Below are positions 25,377 to 35,260 of a DNA stretch of 64,000 nt, piece by piece. Position numbers and translations under genes: made by a program. The DNA comes from Lederbergia graminis (GTDB taxonomy: Bacteria; Bacillota; Bacilli; Bacillales; Bacillaceae_C): the NCBI RefSeq assembly GCF_042655485.1, contig NZ_JBHSMC010000001.1, forward strand, positions 620,001-684,000, given 5' to 3'. Every line of letters starts with the position of its first letter. The stretch's first letter is position 1. The notes below the pieces were generated by a model, which did not search any database, was not told where the DNA came from, and was given only the letters and a program-made list of their open reading frames with translations.

Positions 25377-25607
25377 TTCGTCGATTTCTAAATAAACCTT
25401 CTTATGTTGTTTTAATCCTGCTGCTGCGTAGATAACGGTTCTAATTGCTTTCGCAACTCTACCATGTCGTCCAATTACTTTCCCAATATCCTGTTCATTG
25501 ACATTCAAATGGTAAGTAATACGATGCTCTTCCTCATTTACACTCACCCGAACATCGTCGGGATAATCAACAATCGGCTTTACAATCGACAAGATTAGAT
25601 TTTGCAT
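25374..25607 (-). CDS. khpA: KH-domain RNA-binding protein KhpA (YlqC)
   Basis: A small type II KH-domain RNA-binding protein which, with KhpB/Jag, affects division and envelope genes in Gram-positives. The KH core with GxxG loop is in DIGKVIGRHGRVAKAIRTVIY. ATG 25607 gives 77 residues and is preceded by GTGAT, able to pair with the 3' end of 16S rRNA; the in-frame GTG at 25616 lacks a ribosome binding site. It is 11-12 bp after rpsP and probably co-transcribed with it. Confidence 0.9.
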   Translation of the reverse strand: MQNLILSIVKPIVDYPDDVRVSVNEEEHRITYHLNVNEQDIGKVIGRHGRVAKAIRTVIYAAAGLKQHKKVYLEIDE

Positions 25608-25618
25608 ATCTATCACAA

Positions 25619-25891
25619 TTATTTGCTATGTTTAGCGTTATGGAATTTTTCCAAAATGCCTTGAGTGGAGAAAAGGTTACGAACTGTATCAGAAGGTTTT
25701 GCACCATCTTGTAACCATTTTAATGCCAACTCTTCTTTAATTGCGATTTGAGCTGGTTGTGCAACCGGATTATAAGTTCCGATTTCTTCGATAATACGTC
25801 CATCACGTGGTGAACGAGAATCAGCTACAACAATACGATAGAAAGGAGATTTTTTTGCTCCCATACGTTTTAAACGAATTTTTACTGCCAT
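25619..25891 (-). CDS. rpsP: 30S ribosomal protein S16
   Basis: S16 helps 30S assembly. Chosen start MAVKIRLKRMGAKKSPFYRIVVADSRSPRDGR is the universal S16 N-terminus, 90 residues. ATG 25891 lies behind GGAGGTG; the upstream in-frame start at 25903 overlaps this site. Confidence 0.98.
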   Translation of the reverse strand: MAVKIRLKRMGAKKSPFYRIVVADSRSPRDGRIIEEIGTYNPVAQPAQIAIKEELALKWLQDGAKPSDTVRNLFSTQGILEKFHNAKHSK

Positions 25892-25929
25892 TTTTACTAG
25901 CACCTCCGAATAGTTTCACACAAGATATT

Positions 25930-25958
25930 ATAATATCAAAAGTATTTTTTGCTGTAAA
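25930..25958 (-). promoter_or_regulatory. Sigma-A promoter of rpsP-khpA
   Basis: TTTACA (25953-25958), 17-bp spacer, TATTAT (25930-25935), about 35 bp upstream of the rpsP ATG. Confidence 0.65.
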
Positions 25959-25988
25959 GTATTTTTTCTTAACAGAACGAAAAAAATA

Positions 25989-27332
25989 TTACATAAATGG
26001 AAATTTAAAGCCTTTTTTCTTGCCTTTTCCTTGCATTCCTGTCATTTGCTTCATCATTTTTTTCATCTCTTCGAATTGCTTCAGAAGTCTATTTACTTCT
26101 TGAACGGTTGTTCCACTCCCTTTTGCAATTCTACGACGTCTACTAGCATTAATTATTTCTGGTTCGAGCTTTTCTTTTGTAGTCATAGAGCGAATAATTG
26201 CTTCTACATGACCAATTTGCTTCTCATCGACTTGCAAATTGTTCATGCCTTTTATTTTATTTGCTCCAGGCATCATTTTTAATAATTCATCGAGTGGCCC
26301 CATATTTTTCACTTGACTTAACTGTTCTAAGAAATCATCTAAGGTGAAAGAAGCTGTGCGGAATTTCTTTTCTAACTCTTTTGCTTTATCCTCATCAACA
26401 GATGCTTGAGCCTTCTCAATAAGTGTCAGCATATCACCCATACCGAGAATTCGAGAAGCCATACGTTCAGGATGGAAAGGTTCTAATGCATCCATCTTTT
26501 CCCCAGTACCAATAAATTTAATAGGCTTATTGGTAACGGCACGTATTGATAGTGCTGCACCTCCACGTGTATCGCCATCCAGCTTAGTTAATACTACACC
26601 GGATATCTCTAATTGCTCATTAAAGCTCTGTGCAACATTTACTGCATCTTGACCAGTCATCGCATCAACAACTAAGAAAATTTCGTCAGGTTTAGCAACC
26701 TCTTTAATTTCCTTTAATTCATCCATTAACTGATCATCAATATGAAGTCTACCTGCAGTATCGATAAGTACATAATCATGATGTTCTTCTTTTGCTTTTT
26801 CAATTGCTTGCCTAGCAATTTCTACAGGACTTACCTGATCCCCAAGTGAAAACACAGGTAGGCTCAGTTGTTTACCTAGCGTTTCCAGTTGCTTGATTGC
26901 AGCTGGTCGATAAATATCAGCTGCTACTAAAAGTGGATTCCTATTATACTTTTTGCGCAGCAGATTTGCTAGTTTTCCTGTAAAAGTAGTTTTACCTGCC
27001 CCTTGTAAGCCGGACATCATAATTACAGTAGGCGGTTTTTTAGCAACAGCTATTTGACTTTGTTCCCCACCCATTAACTCTGTTAATTCTTCTTTTACTA
27101 CTTTTATAACTTGTTGGCCAGGAGTGAGACTTTTCATCACTTCTTGTCCAACTGCTCTTTCACTTACTTTTTTAATAAATTGTTTGACAACCTTAAAGTT
27201 AACATCTGCTTCGAGTAAAGCTAGTCTAACTTCACGCATCATTTCCTTAACATCGGATTCTGTAACCTTACCTTTGCCTCGGATTTTCTGCATAGTTGCC
27301 TGCAGCCGGTCGGCCAAACCTTCAAATGCCAT
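25989..27332 (-). CDS. ffh: Signal recognition particle protein Ffh
   Basis: SRP54 GTPase that binds signal peptides and the SRP RNA for co-translational membrane targeting. N domain about 1-90; G domain with P-loop GLQGAGKT (108-115), DTAGR and TKLDGDTRGG; M domain from about 300 with methionine-rich helices and the RNA-binding SRRRRIAKGSGT. C-terminal tail rich in Met and Lys. 447 residues. Follows ylxM by 11 bp. Confidence 0.98.
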   Translation of the reverse strand: MAFEGLADRLQATMQKIRGKGKVTESDVKEMMREVRLALLEADVNFKVVKQFIKKVSERAVGQEVMKSLTPGQQVIKVVKEELTELMGGEQSQIAVAKKPPTVIMMSGLQGAGKTTFTGKLANLLRKKYNRNPLLVAADIYRPAAIKQLETLGKQLSLPVFSLGDQVSPVEIARQAIEKAKEEHHDYVLIDTAGRLHIDDQLMDELKEIKEVAKPDEIFLVVDAMTGQDAVNVAQSFNEQLEISGVVLTKLDGDTRGGAALSIRAVTNKPIKFIGTGEKMDALEPFHPERMASRILGMGDMLTLIEKAQASVDEDKAKELEKKFRTASFTLDDFLEQLSQVKNMGPLDELLKMMPGANKIKGMNNLQVDEKQIGHVEAIIRSMTTKEKLEPEIINASRRRRIAKGSGTTVQEVNRLLKQFEEMKKMMKQMTGMQGKGKKKGFKFPFM

Positions 27333-27343
27333 ATTGCCGCCCC

Positions 27344-27682
27344 CTAATCCAATTCCTTGAGCAAATTCAAATATTGATCAATTTTCTCTTTATTGATATC
27401 TTCTTCACTTAAACAAAGATCCAATTGTCTCATGATTTTACCACGCTCTTGAAATTTGTGAAATAATCTTAATTTCTCTTCGTAGTCTTCAAGCATTGAT
27501 TCAGTACGTTTAATATTGTCATACACTGCTTGCCGACTAATATTAAATTCTTCCGCAATTTCTCCGAGTGAATAGTCATCAAGATAGTATAGGGTCATAT
27601 AACTGCGTTGCTTTGGAGTTAACAACGCCTGATAGAAATCGAATAGAAAATTAATCCGCGTTGTTTTCTCTAGCATCGTCAT
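27344..27682 (-). CDS. ylxM: YlxM/p13-like helix-turn-helix protein
   Basis: A 112-residue sigma-70 region-4-like helix-turn-helix protein (LTPKQRSYMTLYYLDDYSLGEIAEEFNISRQAVYDNIKRTE, about residues 22-62) encoded before ffh in many Gram-positives and thought to modulate SRP expression or assembly. ATG 27682 is 7 nt after AGGTGG. Transcribed from its own strong promoter. Confidence 0.93.
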   Translation of the reverse strand: MTMLEKTTRINFLFDFYQALLTPKQRSYMTLYYLDDYSLGEIAEEFNISRQAVYDNIKRTESMLEDYEEKLRLFHKFQERGKIMRQLDLCLSEEDINKEKIDQYLNLLKELD

Positions 27683-27722
27683 GTAGATCCCACCTTGTTA
27701 AGTTAAAAACCTTTACACTAAA

Positions 27723-27751
27723 ATTTTACATACTAGCTATTCATTTGTCAA
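27723..27751 (-). promoter_or_regulatory. Sigma-A promoter of ylxM-ffh
   Basis: Perfect -35 TTGACA (27746-27751), 17-bp spacer, TAAAAT (27723-27728). Immediately downstream of the ftsY terminator hairpin. Confidence 0.78.
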
Positions 27752-27783
27752 GAAGAAGGAAGCGTTGTACTCACGCTTCCTTC
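27751..27783 (-). terminator. Hairpin/terminator overlapping the end of ftsY
   Basis: Perfect 10-bp stem GAAGGAAGCG / CGCTTCCTTC (27755-27764 with 27774-27783) and a short TTCTT tract on the minus strand. Its 5' arm is in the last ftsY codons. Confidence 0.7.
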
Positions 27784-28757
27784 TCAATTAAGTCTGAAAA
27801 TAATCCATATACATACTTCTCAGCATCAAATTCTTGCAAGTCATCTACTTTCTCACCCAGACCTACGAATTTCACTGGTATTTTTAATTCATTGCGAATA
27901 GCAAGAACAATACCACCTTTAGCAGTTCCATCGAGTTTAGACAATACAATTCCTGTAACATTTGTTGATTCTTTAAAGGTCTTTGCTTGAATTAATGCGT
28001 TTTGCCCAGTAGTAGCATCTAAAACGATTAATACTTCATGTGGAGCACCTGGTACCTCACGTTCAATTACTCGTTTTACTTTCTCTAGTTCTTTCATTAG
28101 ATTGACTTTATTTTGCAAACGACCTGCAGTATCACATAACAGTATATCTGCATTTCTAGATTTTGCTGCTTGCAATGCATCAAACATAACAGCAGCAGGA
28201 TCAGATCCCTCTACTTGTTTAATAACATCAACACCAACACGTTCACCCCATACTTCTAGTTGCTCAATAGCACCGGCACGGAACGTGTCTCCTGCTGCTA
28301 ATAATACTTTTTTTCCTTCTTGTTTAAATTTATGTGCGAGCTTCCCAATAGTAGTTGTTTTTCCTACACCATTAACTCCAACAAATAAGATGACTGTCAA
28401 TCCATCTTCCACTAGATTCAGCTTATTAGTTGAATCATCTCCTGATTGATAAATGTCTACTAGTTTTTCGGAAATAACTGCTTGTACATCATTAGGGTCT
28501 TTAATATTACGTCTCTTTACTTCATTTTTTAATTCTTCTACTAATTCCAATACAGTTTCAAAACCAACATCTGCTTGTATAAGTATTTCTTCTAACTCTT
28601 CAAAGAAATCTTCATCTACTTTACGATAACGAGCTACTAAATCATTCACTTTACCAGTGAAACTATTTCTCGTCTTTTCCAAACCATTACGAAATTTATC
28701 CGTTACATTATCGGTTTGGGTCGTAAACTTCTCTTTTAATTTCTTAAAAAAACTCAT
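27771..28757 (-). CDS. ftsY: Signal recognition particle receptor FtsY
   Basis: SRP receptor GTPase at the membrane. The 328-residue form lacks the long acidic A domain, as in other Bacilli. NG domain: P-loop GVNGVGKT (127-134), DTAGRLQNKVNLM, and SKLDGTAKGG. Follows smc by 18 bp; rnc-smc-ftsY is the standard cluster. Confidence 0.98.
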   Translation of the reverse strand: MSFFKKLKEKFTTQTDNVTDKFRNGLEKTRNSFTGKVNDLVARYRKVDEDFFEELEEILIQADVGFETVLELVEELKNEVKRRNIKDPNDVQAVISEKLVDIYQSGDDSTNKLNLVEDGLTVILFVGVNGVGKTTTIGKLAHKFKQEGKKVLLAAGDTFRAGAIEQLEVWGERVGVDVIKQVEGSDPAAVMFDALQAAKSRNADILLCDTAGRLQNKVNLMKELEKVKRVIEREVPGAPHEVLIVLDATTGQNALIQAKTFKESTNVTGIVLSKLDGTAKGGIVLAIRNELKIPVKFVGLGEKVDDLQEFDAEKYVYGLFSDLIEKEA

Positions 28758-28775
28758 GATTACTCCCCCATTTCG

Positions 28776-31700
28776 TTATATCTTCGCCACTTCTGCCGTA
28801 TCTTCTAATTTAACAGACACCACTTTTGAGACTCCTGATTCTTGCATCGTAACTCCATACAACACATCCGCACCTTGCATTGTTCCTTGACGATGTGTAA
28901 TGACGATAAATTGTGTTTCTTTACTAAATTCTTGTAAATAATAACTAAATCTATGAACATTTGCCTCGTCTAGTGCAGCTTCTACTTCATCAAGTACACA
29001 AAAAGGAACAGGTCGGATTTTCAAAATAGAAAACAACAATGCTATCGCTGTTAACGACCGCTCTCCACCTGATAATAAACTTAAATTTTGCAATTTCTTT
29101 CCTGGTGGTTGGGCTACAATATCAACACCTGTATTTAGCATATCGGAAGGATTCGTAAGTTTCAATTCCGCTCTTCCTCCGCCAAATAAGGCACGAAAAA
29201 CATTTTCAAATTGATTTTGTATTTCAAAGAAAGTAGTACTAAACCTTCTCTCCATTTCTTCATCCATTTCATCCATTACTCGGAATAAGTCTGCTTTCGC
29301 CTCTGATAAATCTGTCTGTTGCTCTAATAAGAAATGATATCGTTCGTATACTCTGTCATACTCTTCGATCGCTCCTAGGTTAACAGATCCTAACTCCTCA
29401 ATCTCTATTTTAATTAGTTTTACCTTTGTACGCGTTTCTTCCACAGAAAGAGTAAGAGGATATTGTTCTTTTGCTCCTTCATAAGATAGGGAATATTCCT
29501 CCCTTAGTTTATGAAGTTTATTATCTAGCTCTACATCTAAGCGATTTGTCTTAATTTCCGTATCTTTTAACATTACACTAGTGCCTTGATGCAGTCTCTT
29601 CCACTCTTTTAATACTGCTTCTAGTTGTTCTACCTTAATTTGCAATTCCATTCTTTGTTGACGATTAGAATTAAGTAAGTCATCAATATTATCTCTCTCA
29701 TTTTTCTGTTCTTTAATTTCTAATTCTAATTGTTCTTCAGTAGAATGATGGCCAGTCATCTCATTTTCCAACCAATTAAGATCATCTAGTAATGATTGAG
29801 TAGTAGTGTTTGTATCGTTTATTTCAATCTCAAGAGATTCCGCGTAACTGATAGTTGCGGATAGTTTTTCTTTTGCAACAGCCAAATCAGACGATAACTC
29901 AGATATTTCTTTTGTTAATGAATCTTTAGACTGTCTTTCCGAATTTCTCTGTTTTGTTAAACGTTCGATTTTTTCATTTAATTGCTTAATTTTTTGCTCA
30001 CTATTTGCTGTTATATTGGATAAACTTTTCAGTCTCTCACTAATTTTATCTTTCTCATTTTTAAGTTCAGATGTTTCCAGATCATATATAGCAAGACGTT
30101 CGTCAATATTTTTCTTACTCATTTCGATTTTTGCAATTTCTGCTTCTAAATCGTTTTGCCTTCCCCTTAACTCTTCACCATTTATTCTAACTTGATGGAG
30201 TCGTTCTTCTTCTTTCACTAAATTAGTTCTAACACCTTCCCAAACCTGCTCAAGCTGCTTTGTTTTTGTTTCCATTTCAATTATCTTTGTCTTTAAATCT
30301 TCCAATTCACTTTTACGAGTTAATAGTGATGCGGTATTTTGCTTTGATGCACCACCTGTCATGGAGCCACCTGGGTTCACAACATCTCCATCGAGTGTAA
30401 CAATTCGATAACGGTACTGTAATAACTTGGCTATTTCATTTGCACCTGATAAATCCTTCGCAATAACAATATTACCAAGTAAGTAATGTATAGCAGGGGA
30501 ATGGTGGTCTTTAAAGTCAATTAGTTCAACAGCAATACCTGCAAATGCATGGTGGGAATTTAAAATAGCACGTTGTTGAGCAGGTATTTTTTTTTCTTTC
30601 ATTACGCTCAAAGGTAAAAAAGTTGCTCGTCCCAATTGTCTTCTCTTTAAGAATGAAATAGCTCGACGACCATGCTCTTCCGTTTGAACGACGATATTTT
30701 GCATCGCACTTCCTAAAGCTGTTTCAATTGCAACTGCATATTGTTTTGGCACTTGAATTAACTCAGCAACCGCACCTTCAATTCCTTCTAGAGTATGATT
30801 TTTAGCTTTAAGTACTTCTTTAACACCATGATAAAACCCAGTATAGTCATCATTCATTTCTTCTAACGTTTCTTTTCTTGCCTGAGCTTTTTGAATATAC
30901 TGGTTTGCTTGGTTTATCATTGCTAGCTGTGATTCATACTGTTCTTTTAAGGATGCTATATTTTTTTGAATTTCATCATACAATGCGAGTTGTTCTGAGA
31001 TTGCACTTTCTACCTCTTTTAATTCGGTTGTGGCTTCGTGGAGCTTTTGAGTAATTTCACTTCGTTGTTCGATATATTTCTCATTTTCTCCATCCAAGCG
31101 ATTACTTTTCATTATTTGTTGATTTAATTGTTGATTCAAATAATTGATTTCGTTTTTAGCGGATGCTTGCTCATTTAATACTTCAATATAATCACTTTTT
31201 AGAGATTCAATCGTATCTTCAATTGAATCATCTAGCATGCTTAATTTATTTCGTTTTTCAGTAAGTAAGCCCTTTAATTGCTTAACTGTTTGTTCTTTTT
31301 CAACCACTTCTTTTTTTACCTTTGCTTGCTTGTCTTGAAGTGATTGCAGTTTTGTTTTCAATTCAGCTATATTATTTTTTAGCTGGTCTGTATTTTGTGT
31401 AGCATTTCGTTTTCTTTCTTTTAAAACTTCTCGTCTACCCTCTAATTTTTCAAGTGTTTTAGTAGTCGTTAATAGCTGTGATTGCAATTCAGCAATCTTA
31501 TCATCAAGAGCTGTTAGTTGTGAACGGTTTTTTTCCTGATTTTTTTCATCATGTTCGATTTTCAATGCTAACTCTGCTTCTTTTTGAATTAAGTTATCCA
31601 ACTCTTGTTTTGTTCTTTCCCATTTACCATGCAAATCGCCAATTTCGTAAACTGTTAACGCAACTTCATGGTGTTCAAGGTCTTTTTTCTTTTCTAAATA

Positions 31701-32342
31701 ATCTTTTGCGATAGACGCTTGGATTTGTAACGGCTCAATTTGCACTTCCAATTCATGAAGTATATCGTTGACGCGATTTAAATTTTCTGTCGTTTCTTGA
31801 AGCTTCGTTTCTGCTTTTTTCTTCATTGTTTTATACTTCAGGATTCCGGCTGCTTCTTCAAATATTGTTCGTCTTTCTTCAGGCTTACTATTGAGCACTT
31901 CCTCCACTTTTCCTTGACTAATAATGGAGAATGCCTCTTTACCTAAACCAGAATCCATAAACAAATCAATAATATCTTTTAGGCGACATTGTTGACCATT
32001 TAGCAAGTATTCACTTTCACCAGTTCGGAATACTCTACGTGCTACGCATACTTCATTAAATTCAATTGGTAATGCATTATCTTCGTTATTCAACGTAAGG
32101 GAAACTTCAGCAAAATTTAATTTCCGCCTAGAATCACTCCCGGCAAAAATAATGTCTTCCATTTTCCCACCACGTAAGGACTTAGCTGACTGTTCCCCTA
32201 AAACCCATCTTATTGCATCTGTTATATTACTTTTCCCACTCCCGTTTGGCCCAACAACAGCTGTGACACCAGGAACAAATTCTATTGAAACCTTTTCTGC
32301 AAATGATTTGAAGCCAATGATCTCTAGTTGTTTGAGGAACAA
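28776..32342 (-). CDS. smc: Chromosome partition protein Smc
   Basis: Condensin ATPase for chromosome organisation and segregation. N-terminal FLKQLEIIGFKSFAEKV with Walker A GPNGSGKS (31-38), long coiled coils either side of a hinge (around GVKEVLKAKNHTLEGIEGAVAELI to VNPGGSMTGGA), C-terminal LSGGERSLTAIALLFSI signature and Walker B FCVLDEVEAALDE. About 1188 residues. The TTG at 32342 matches the family N-terminus and is 9 nt after AGGAG; ATG 32348 is only 3 nt from it and is the alternative. Confidence 0.97.
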   Translation of the reverse strand: MFLKQLEIIGFKSFAEKVSIEFVPGVTAVVGPNGSGKSNITDAIRWVLGEQSAKSLRGGKMEDIIFAGSDSRRKLNFAEVSLTLNNEDNALPIEFNEVCVARRVFRTGESEYLLNGQQCRLKDIIDLFMDSGLGKEAFSIISQGKVEEVLNSKPEERRTIFEEAAGILKYKTMKKKAETKLQETTENLNRVNDILHELEVQIEPLQIQASIAKDYLEKKKDLEHHEVALTVYEIGDLHGKWERTKQELDNLIQKEAELALKIEHDEKNQEKNRSQLTALDDKIAELQSQLLTTTKTLEKLEGRREVLKERKRNATQNTDQLKNNIAELKTKLQSLQDKQAKVKKEVVEKEQTVKQLKGLLTEKRNKLSMLDDSIEDTIESLKSDYIEVLNEQASAKNEINYLNQQLNQQIMKSNRLDGENEKYIEQRSEITQKLHEATTELKEVESAISEQLALYDEIQKNIASLKEQYESQLAMINQANQYIQKAQARKETLEEMNDDYTGFYHGVKEVLKAKNHTLEGIEGAVAELIQVPKQYAVAIETALGSAMQNIVVQTEEHGRRAISFLKRRQLGRATFLPLSVMKEKKIPAQQRAILNSHHAFAGIAVELIDFKDHHSPAIHYLLGNIVIAKDLSGANEIAKLLQYRYRIVTLDGDVVNPGGSMTGGASKQNTASLLTRKSELEDLKTKIIEMETKTKQLEQVWEGVRTNLVKEEERLHQVRINGEELRGRQNDLEAEIAKIEMSKKNIDERLAIYDLETSELKNEKDKISERLKSLSNITANSEQKIKQLNEKIERLTKQRNSERQSKDSLTKEISELSSDLAVAKEKLSATISYAESLEIEINDTNTTTQSLLDDLNWLENEMTGHHSTEEQLELEIKEQKNERDNIDDLLNSNRQQRMELQIKVEQLEAVLKEWKRLHQGTSVMLKDTEIKTNRLDVELDNKLHKLREEYSLSYEGAKEQYPLTLSVEETRTKVKLIKIEIEELGSVNLGAIEEYDRVYERYHFLLEQQTDLSEAKADLFRVMDEMDEEMERRFSTTFFEIQNQFENVFRALFGGGRAELKLTNPSDMLNTGVDIVAQPPGKKLQNLSLLSGGERSLTAIALLFSILKIRPVPFCVLDEVEAALDEANVHRFSYYLQEFSKETQFIVITHRQGTMQGADVLYGVTMQESGVSKVVSVKLEDTAEVAKI

Positions 32343-32420
32343 TACCATTCACTCCTTTTCTAAAAGCGTATGACAGCCTGTAATTATAAAATTTAAGATA
32401 AGACGACCTATTATAATGCC

Positions 32421-33158
32421 TTAATTTTCTTCTTTTAATTTTGCTAATGCTACTTGAGCTGCGTGTTGTTCTGCTTCTTTTTTCGATTTCCCTCTGCCTA
32501 CTCCTAGTACTTCACTATTAAGTGATACTTGAGAAACAAAAATTCTATTATGAGCAGGACCTTCTTCTTCCAAGATCTCGTATTCGATAGCTCCAATACC
32601 ATCTCTTTGCACATATTCTTGTAGTTGACTTTTAAAATCCATCACATGAGAAAAAGCACCAGAATCTACTTTTGGGTACACTACCATTTGAAGAAATGAA
32701 ATAACTACATCTAAGCCTTGATCGAGATATAACGCACCTATAAATGCCTCAAAGGCATCTGCTAGTAATGCAGGACGATTACGCCCGCCGGTTATTTCTT
32801 CTCCTTTTCCAAGTAAAACAATCGCCCCAAAGTTGAGTTCGGTAGCGAACATTACGAGAGATGGCTCACATACAATTGCAGCACGGAGTTTCGTTAATTC
32901 ACCCTCACTCATCATTGGAAACTTTTTAAATAAATACTGGGATACAGTTAATTCAAGAACTGCATCACCTAAAAACTCAAGGCGTTCATTGTCTTCATAT
33001 GGCTTTTTTCGATGCTCATTCACATATGATGAATGTGTAAAAGCTTGCATTAATAAGGATTCATTTTTAAATTGAATGCCGATTTTTTCTTGGAACTCAA
33101 AAAAATTTTGCATAATATTATTCTTAATAGTATTTCGTTCACGATTCGATTTTCGCAT
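32421..33158 (-). CDS. rnc: Ribonuclease III
   Basis: Double-strand-specific endoribonuclease for rRNA and SRP RNA processing. The catalytic signature ERLEFLGDAV is at about residues 58-67, and a C-terminal dsRNA-binding domain ends LGVGRGKSKKEAEQHAAQVALAKL. Chosen ATG 33158 is 7 nt after AAGGTGG and gives 245 residues; the frame extends to 33191 but the extra residues cover the ribosome binding site. Confidence 0.97.
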   Translation of the reverse strand: MRKSNRERNTIKNNIMQNFFEFQEKIGIQFKNESLLMQAFTHSSYVNEHRKKPYEDNERLEFLGDAVLELTVSQYLFKKFPMMSEGELTKLRAAIVCEPSLVMFATELNFGAIVLLGKGEEITGGRNRPALLADAFEAFIGALYLDQGLDVVISFLQMVVYPKVDSGAFSHVMDFKSQLQEYVQRDGIGAIEYEILEEEGPAHNRIFVSQVSLNSEVLGVGRGKSKKEAEQHAAQVALAKLKEEN

Positions 33159-33193
33159 TTTCAATCCACCTTGGAGATAATTTATTATCAATG

Positions 33194-33223
33194 AGAAATG
33201 TCCCGTCAGTAATTAACGGGACA
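33194..33223 (-). terminator. Hairpin between acpP and rnc
   Basis: Minus-strand stem TGTCCCGT / ACGGGACA (8 bp), loop of 9, followed by only a short ATTTC, so termination may be partial and allow read-through into rnc-smc-ftsY. Confidence 0.6.
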
Positions 33224-33241
33224 CTTTCAATACTCCAGCGA

Positions 33242-33475
33242 CTAGTTATTACTTTGTATGTAATTAACAGCGTCACCTACTGTTGCAATTTTTTCTGCGT
33301 CATCATCAGAAATTTCCATATCGAATTCATCTTCTAATTCCATGACAAGCTCTACAACATCGAGGGAATCTGCTCCTAAATCTTCTTTAAAAGAAGCTTC
33401 TAAAGTCACTTTTGATTCTTCTACACCTAAACGGTCTACAATAATCTTCGTTACGCGCTCTAATGTATCTGCCAT
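33242..33475 (-). CDS. acpP: Acyl carrier protein
   Basis: Carries growing acyl chains on a phosphopantetheine arm at Ser37 in GADSLDVVELVM. 77 residues, very acidic, with MADTLERVTKIIVDRLGV at the N-terminus. ATG 33475 follows GGGGAGGTG by 7 nt. Ends the fapR-plsX-fabD-fabG-acpP group. Confidence 0.98.
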   Translation of the reverse strand: MADTLERVTKIIVDRLGVEESKVTLEASFKEDLGADSLDVVELVMELEDEFDMEISDDDAEKIATVGDAVNYIQSNN

Positions 33476-33563
33476 TACTTTCACCTCCCCTCAAGACATT
33501 ATAAAGGATAACCTACTAAAGAAAAATACCCTTCATATAATTTTCCCAAAAACACTGGGAGAA

Positions 33564-34307
33564 TTACATATACATTCCACCGTTCACATGGATTGTTTGA
33601 CCAGTAATATATTTTGCTTCATCTGATGCAAGATAGGTAACAAGAGATGCAACATCTTCAGCTTCTCCAAATTTTCCTAGTGGAATTTTTTCTAACATAG
33701 AAGCTTTAACATCTTCAGGAAGTTGGTCTGTCATATCTGTTGTGATGAAACCTGGCGCCACTGCGTTTACAGTAATTCCACGAGGAGCAAGCTCTAACGC
33801 GGATGTTTTTGTTAGCCCGGTAACACCTGCTTTTGCTGCTACGTAATTAGCTTGTCCTGGGTTTCCACTTGCACCAACGATAGAAGAAATATTGATAATT
33901 CTTCCGGCCTTCTGTTTCATCATTTGTCTAGAAACAGCTTTTGTACAGATAAATACTCCTTTTAAATTCGTATTTATAACATCGTCCCATTCATTTTCTT
34001 TCATACGCATTAATAGATTATCACGAGTGATGCCGGCATTATTCACTAAAATATCTAGTTTTCCAAATGTTTTAACTGTTTCTTTTATCATCTCTTGTAC
34101 TGCTTCTCCGTTAGAGATATCACATTGATATGTAATTGCTTCTCTACCTAATGATTTTATTTCATCGACAGTCTCATTCGCCTTCGCTTCACTACCTGCG
34201 TAATTAACGACCACACTCGCGCCTTGTTGAGCTAATGATAGTGCAATTTGTTTTCCAATTCCACGCGAAGCACCAGTTACTAGTGCTACTTTCCCTTCTA
34301 ATCGCAT
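33564..34307 (-). CDS. fabG: 3-oxoacyl-[ACP] reductase FabG
   Basis: NADPH-dependent SDR enzyme of fatty-acid elongation. Cofactor motif TGASRGIGKQ (11-20), NNAG at 89-92, catalytic Ser142, Tyr155 and Lys159 (YVAAKAG), and C-terminal ITGQTIHVNGGMYM. 247 residues. Overlaps the fabD stop (TAATG). Confidence 0.97.
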   Translation of the reverse strand: MRLEGKVALVTGASRGIGKQIALSLAQQGASVVVNYAGSEAKANETVDEIKSLGREAITYQCDISNGEAVQEMIKETVKTFGKLDILVNNAGITRDNLLMRMKENEWDDVINTNLKGVFICTKAVSRQMMKQKAGRIINISSIVGASGNPGQANYVAAKAGVTGLTKTSALELAPRGITVNAVAPGFITTDMTDQLPEDVKASMLEKIPLGKFGEAEDVASLVTYLASDEAKYITGQTIHVNGGMYM

Positions 34308-35242
34308 TATTTTACCCCCTTTAATGTATCAATAACGGACTGACAGCTATCAGGATCTTGTACAGAATAAGTTTTAACATCTCGATTAATTTTTCTAATT
34401 AATCCAGATAATACTTTCCCAGGTCCTACTTCAATAAATGTATCTACACCTAATTCTATCATTTTTTCAACTGAGTCTTCCCATAATACTGGTGAATAAA
34501 GTTGTTTAACTAATGTATCTTCAATATCAGAAATTGGCTCAGCGGTAACATTAGCAATTACAGGTATTCGCGCTTCATTTATTTCTATCTCATGTAGAAC
34601 AGATTGGAATTTTTCAGCTGCTGGCTTCATTAAACTAGAGTGAAAAGGACCGCTAACTTGTAATGGTAATACCCGTTTTGCTCCACTTTCCTTTGCTAAT
34701 GCACCTGCTTTTTCGACACCTGCAACTGTTCCTGATATTACAATTTGCCCAGGACAATTCAAATTAGCTAATTGAACAGGAAAACCGTCTTTCGTTACAC
34801 TTTCAGTAATATCAGCTAGTATATTTCTTTCTAAACCTAATACAGCTGCCATTGTGCCTTCACCGTTTGGAACCGCTTCTTCCATCAATTCTCCACGCTT
34901 AGATACAGCATAAACTGCATCACTAAAAGAAAGTGCACCACTTGCAACAAGGGCTGAATACTCTCCCAAGCTATGTCCTGCAGTATAGTCGGGCTCAATC
35001 CCTGCTTCTCGTAAAACTTGTGCTAAAGCTATACTAGCCGTCAAGAGCGCAGGCTGTGCGTAATATGTTTTCGTAAGTTTTTCTTGTGGACCATTAAACA
35101 TTATGGATGATAAGTCGTAACCTAGACGCTTATCTGCCGTATTAAATACTTCTTGTGCTGTGCTATTGCTGTTAGCAATAGCTTGTCCCATTCCTACTGT
35201 TTGTGATCCTTGCCCTGGAAAGACAAATGCTATTTTCCCCAT
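34307..35242 (-). CDS. fabD: Malonyl-CoA:ACP transacylase FabD
   Basis: Loads malonyl groups on ACP. Contains VFPGQGSQTVGMG, the nucleophile Ser91 in AGHSLGEYSAL, the partner His in SGPFHSSLM, and EVGPGKVLSGLIRKI near the C-terminus. 311 residues. 18 bp after plsX. Confidence 0.97.
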   Translation of the reverse strand: MGKIAFVFPGQGSQTVGMGQAIANSNSTAQEVFNTADKRLGYDLSSIMFNGPQEKLTKTYYAQPALLTASIALAQVLREAGIEPDYTAGHSLGEYSALVASGALSFSDAVYAVSKRGELMEEAVPNGEGTMAAVLGLERNILADITESVTKDGFPVQLANLNCPGQIVISGTVAGVEKAGALAKESGAKRVLPLQVSGPFHSSLMKPAAEKFQSVLHEIEINEARIPVIANVTAEPISDIEDTLVKQLYSPVLWEDSVEKMIELGVDTFIEVGPGKVLSGLIRKINRDVKTYSVQDPDSCQSVIDTLKGVK

Positions 35243-35260
35243 TATTATCGCCTCTTTTCT

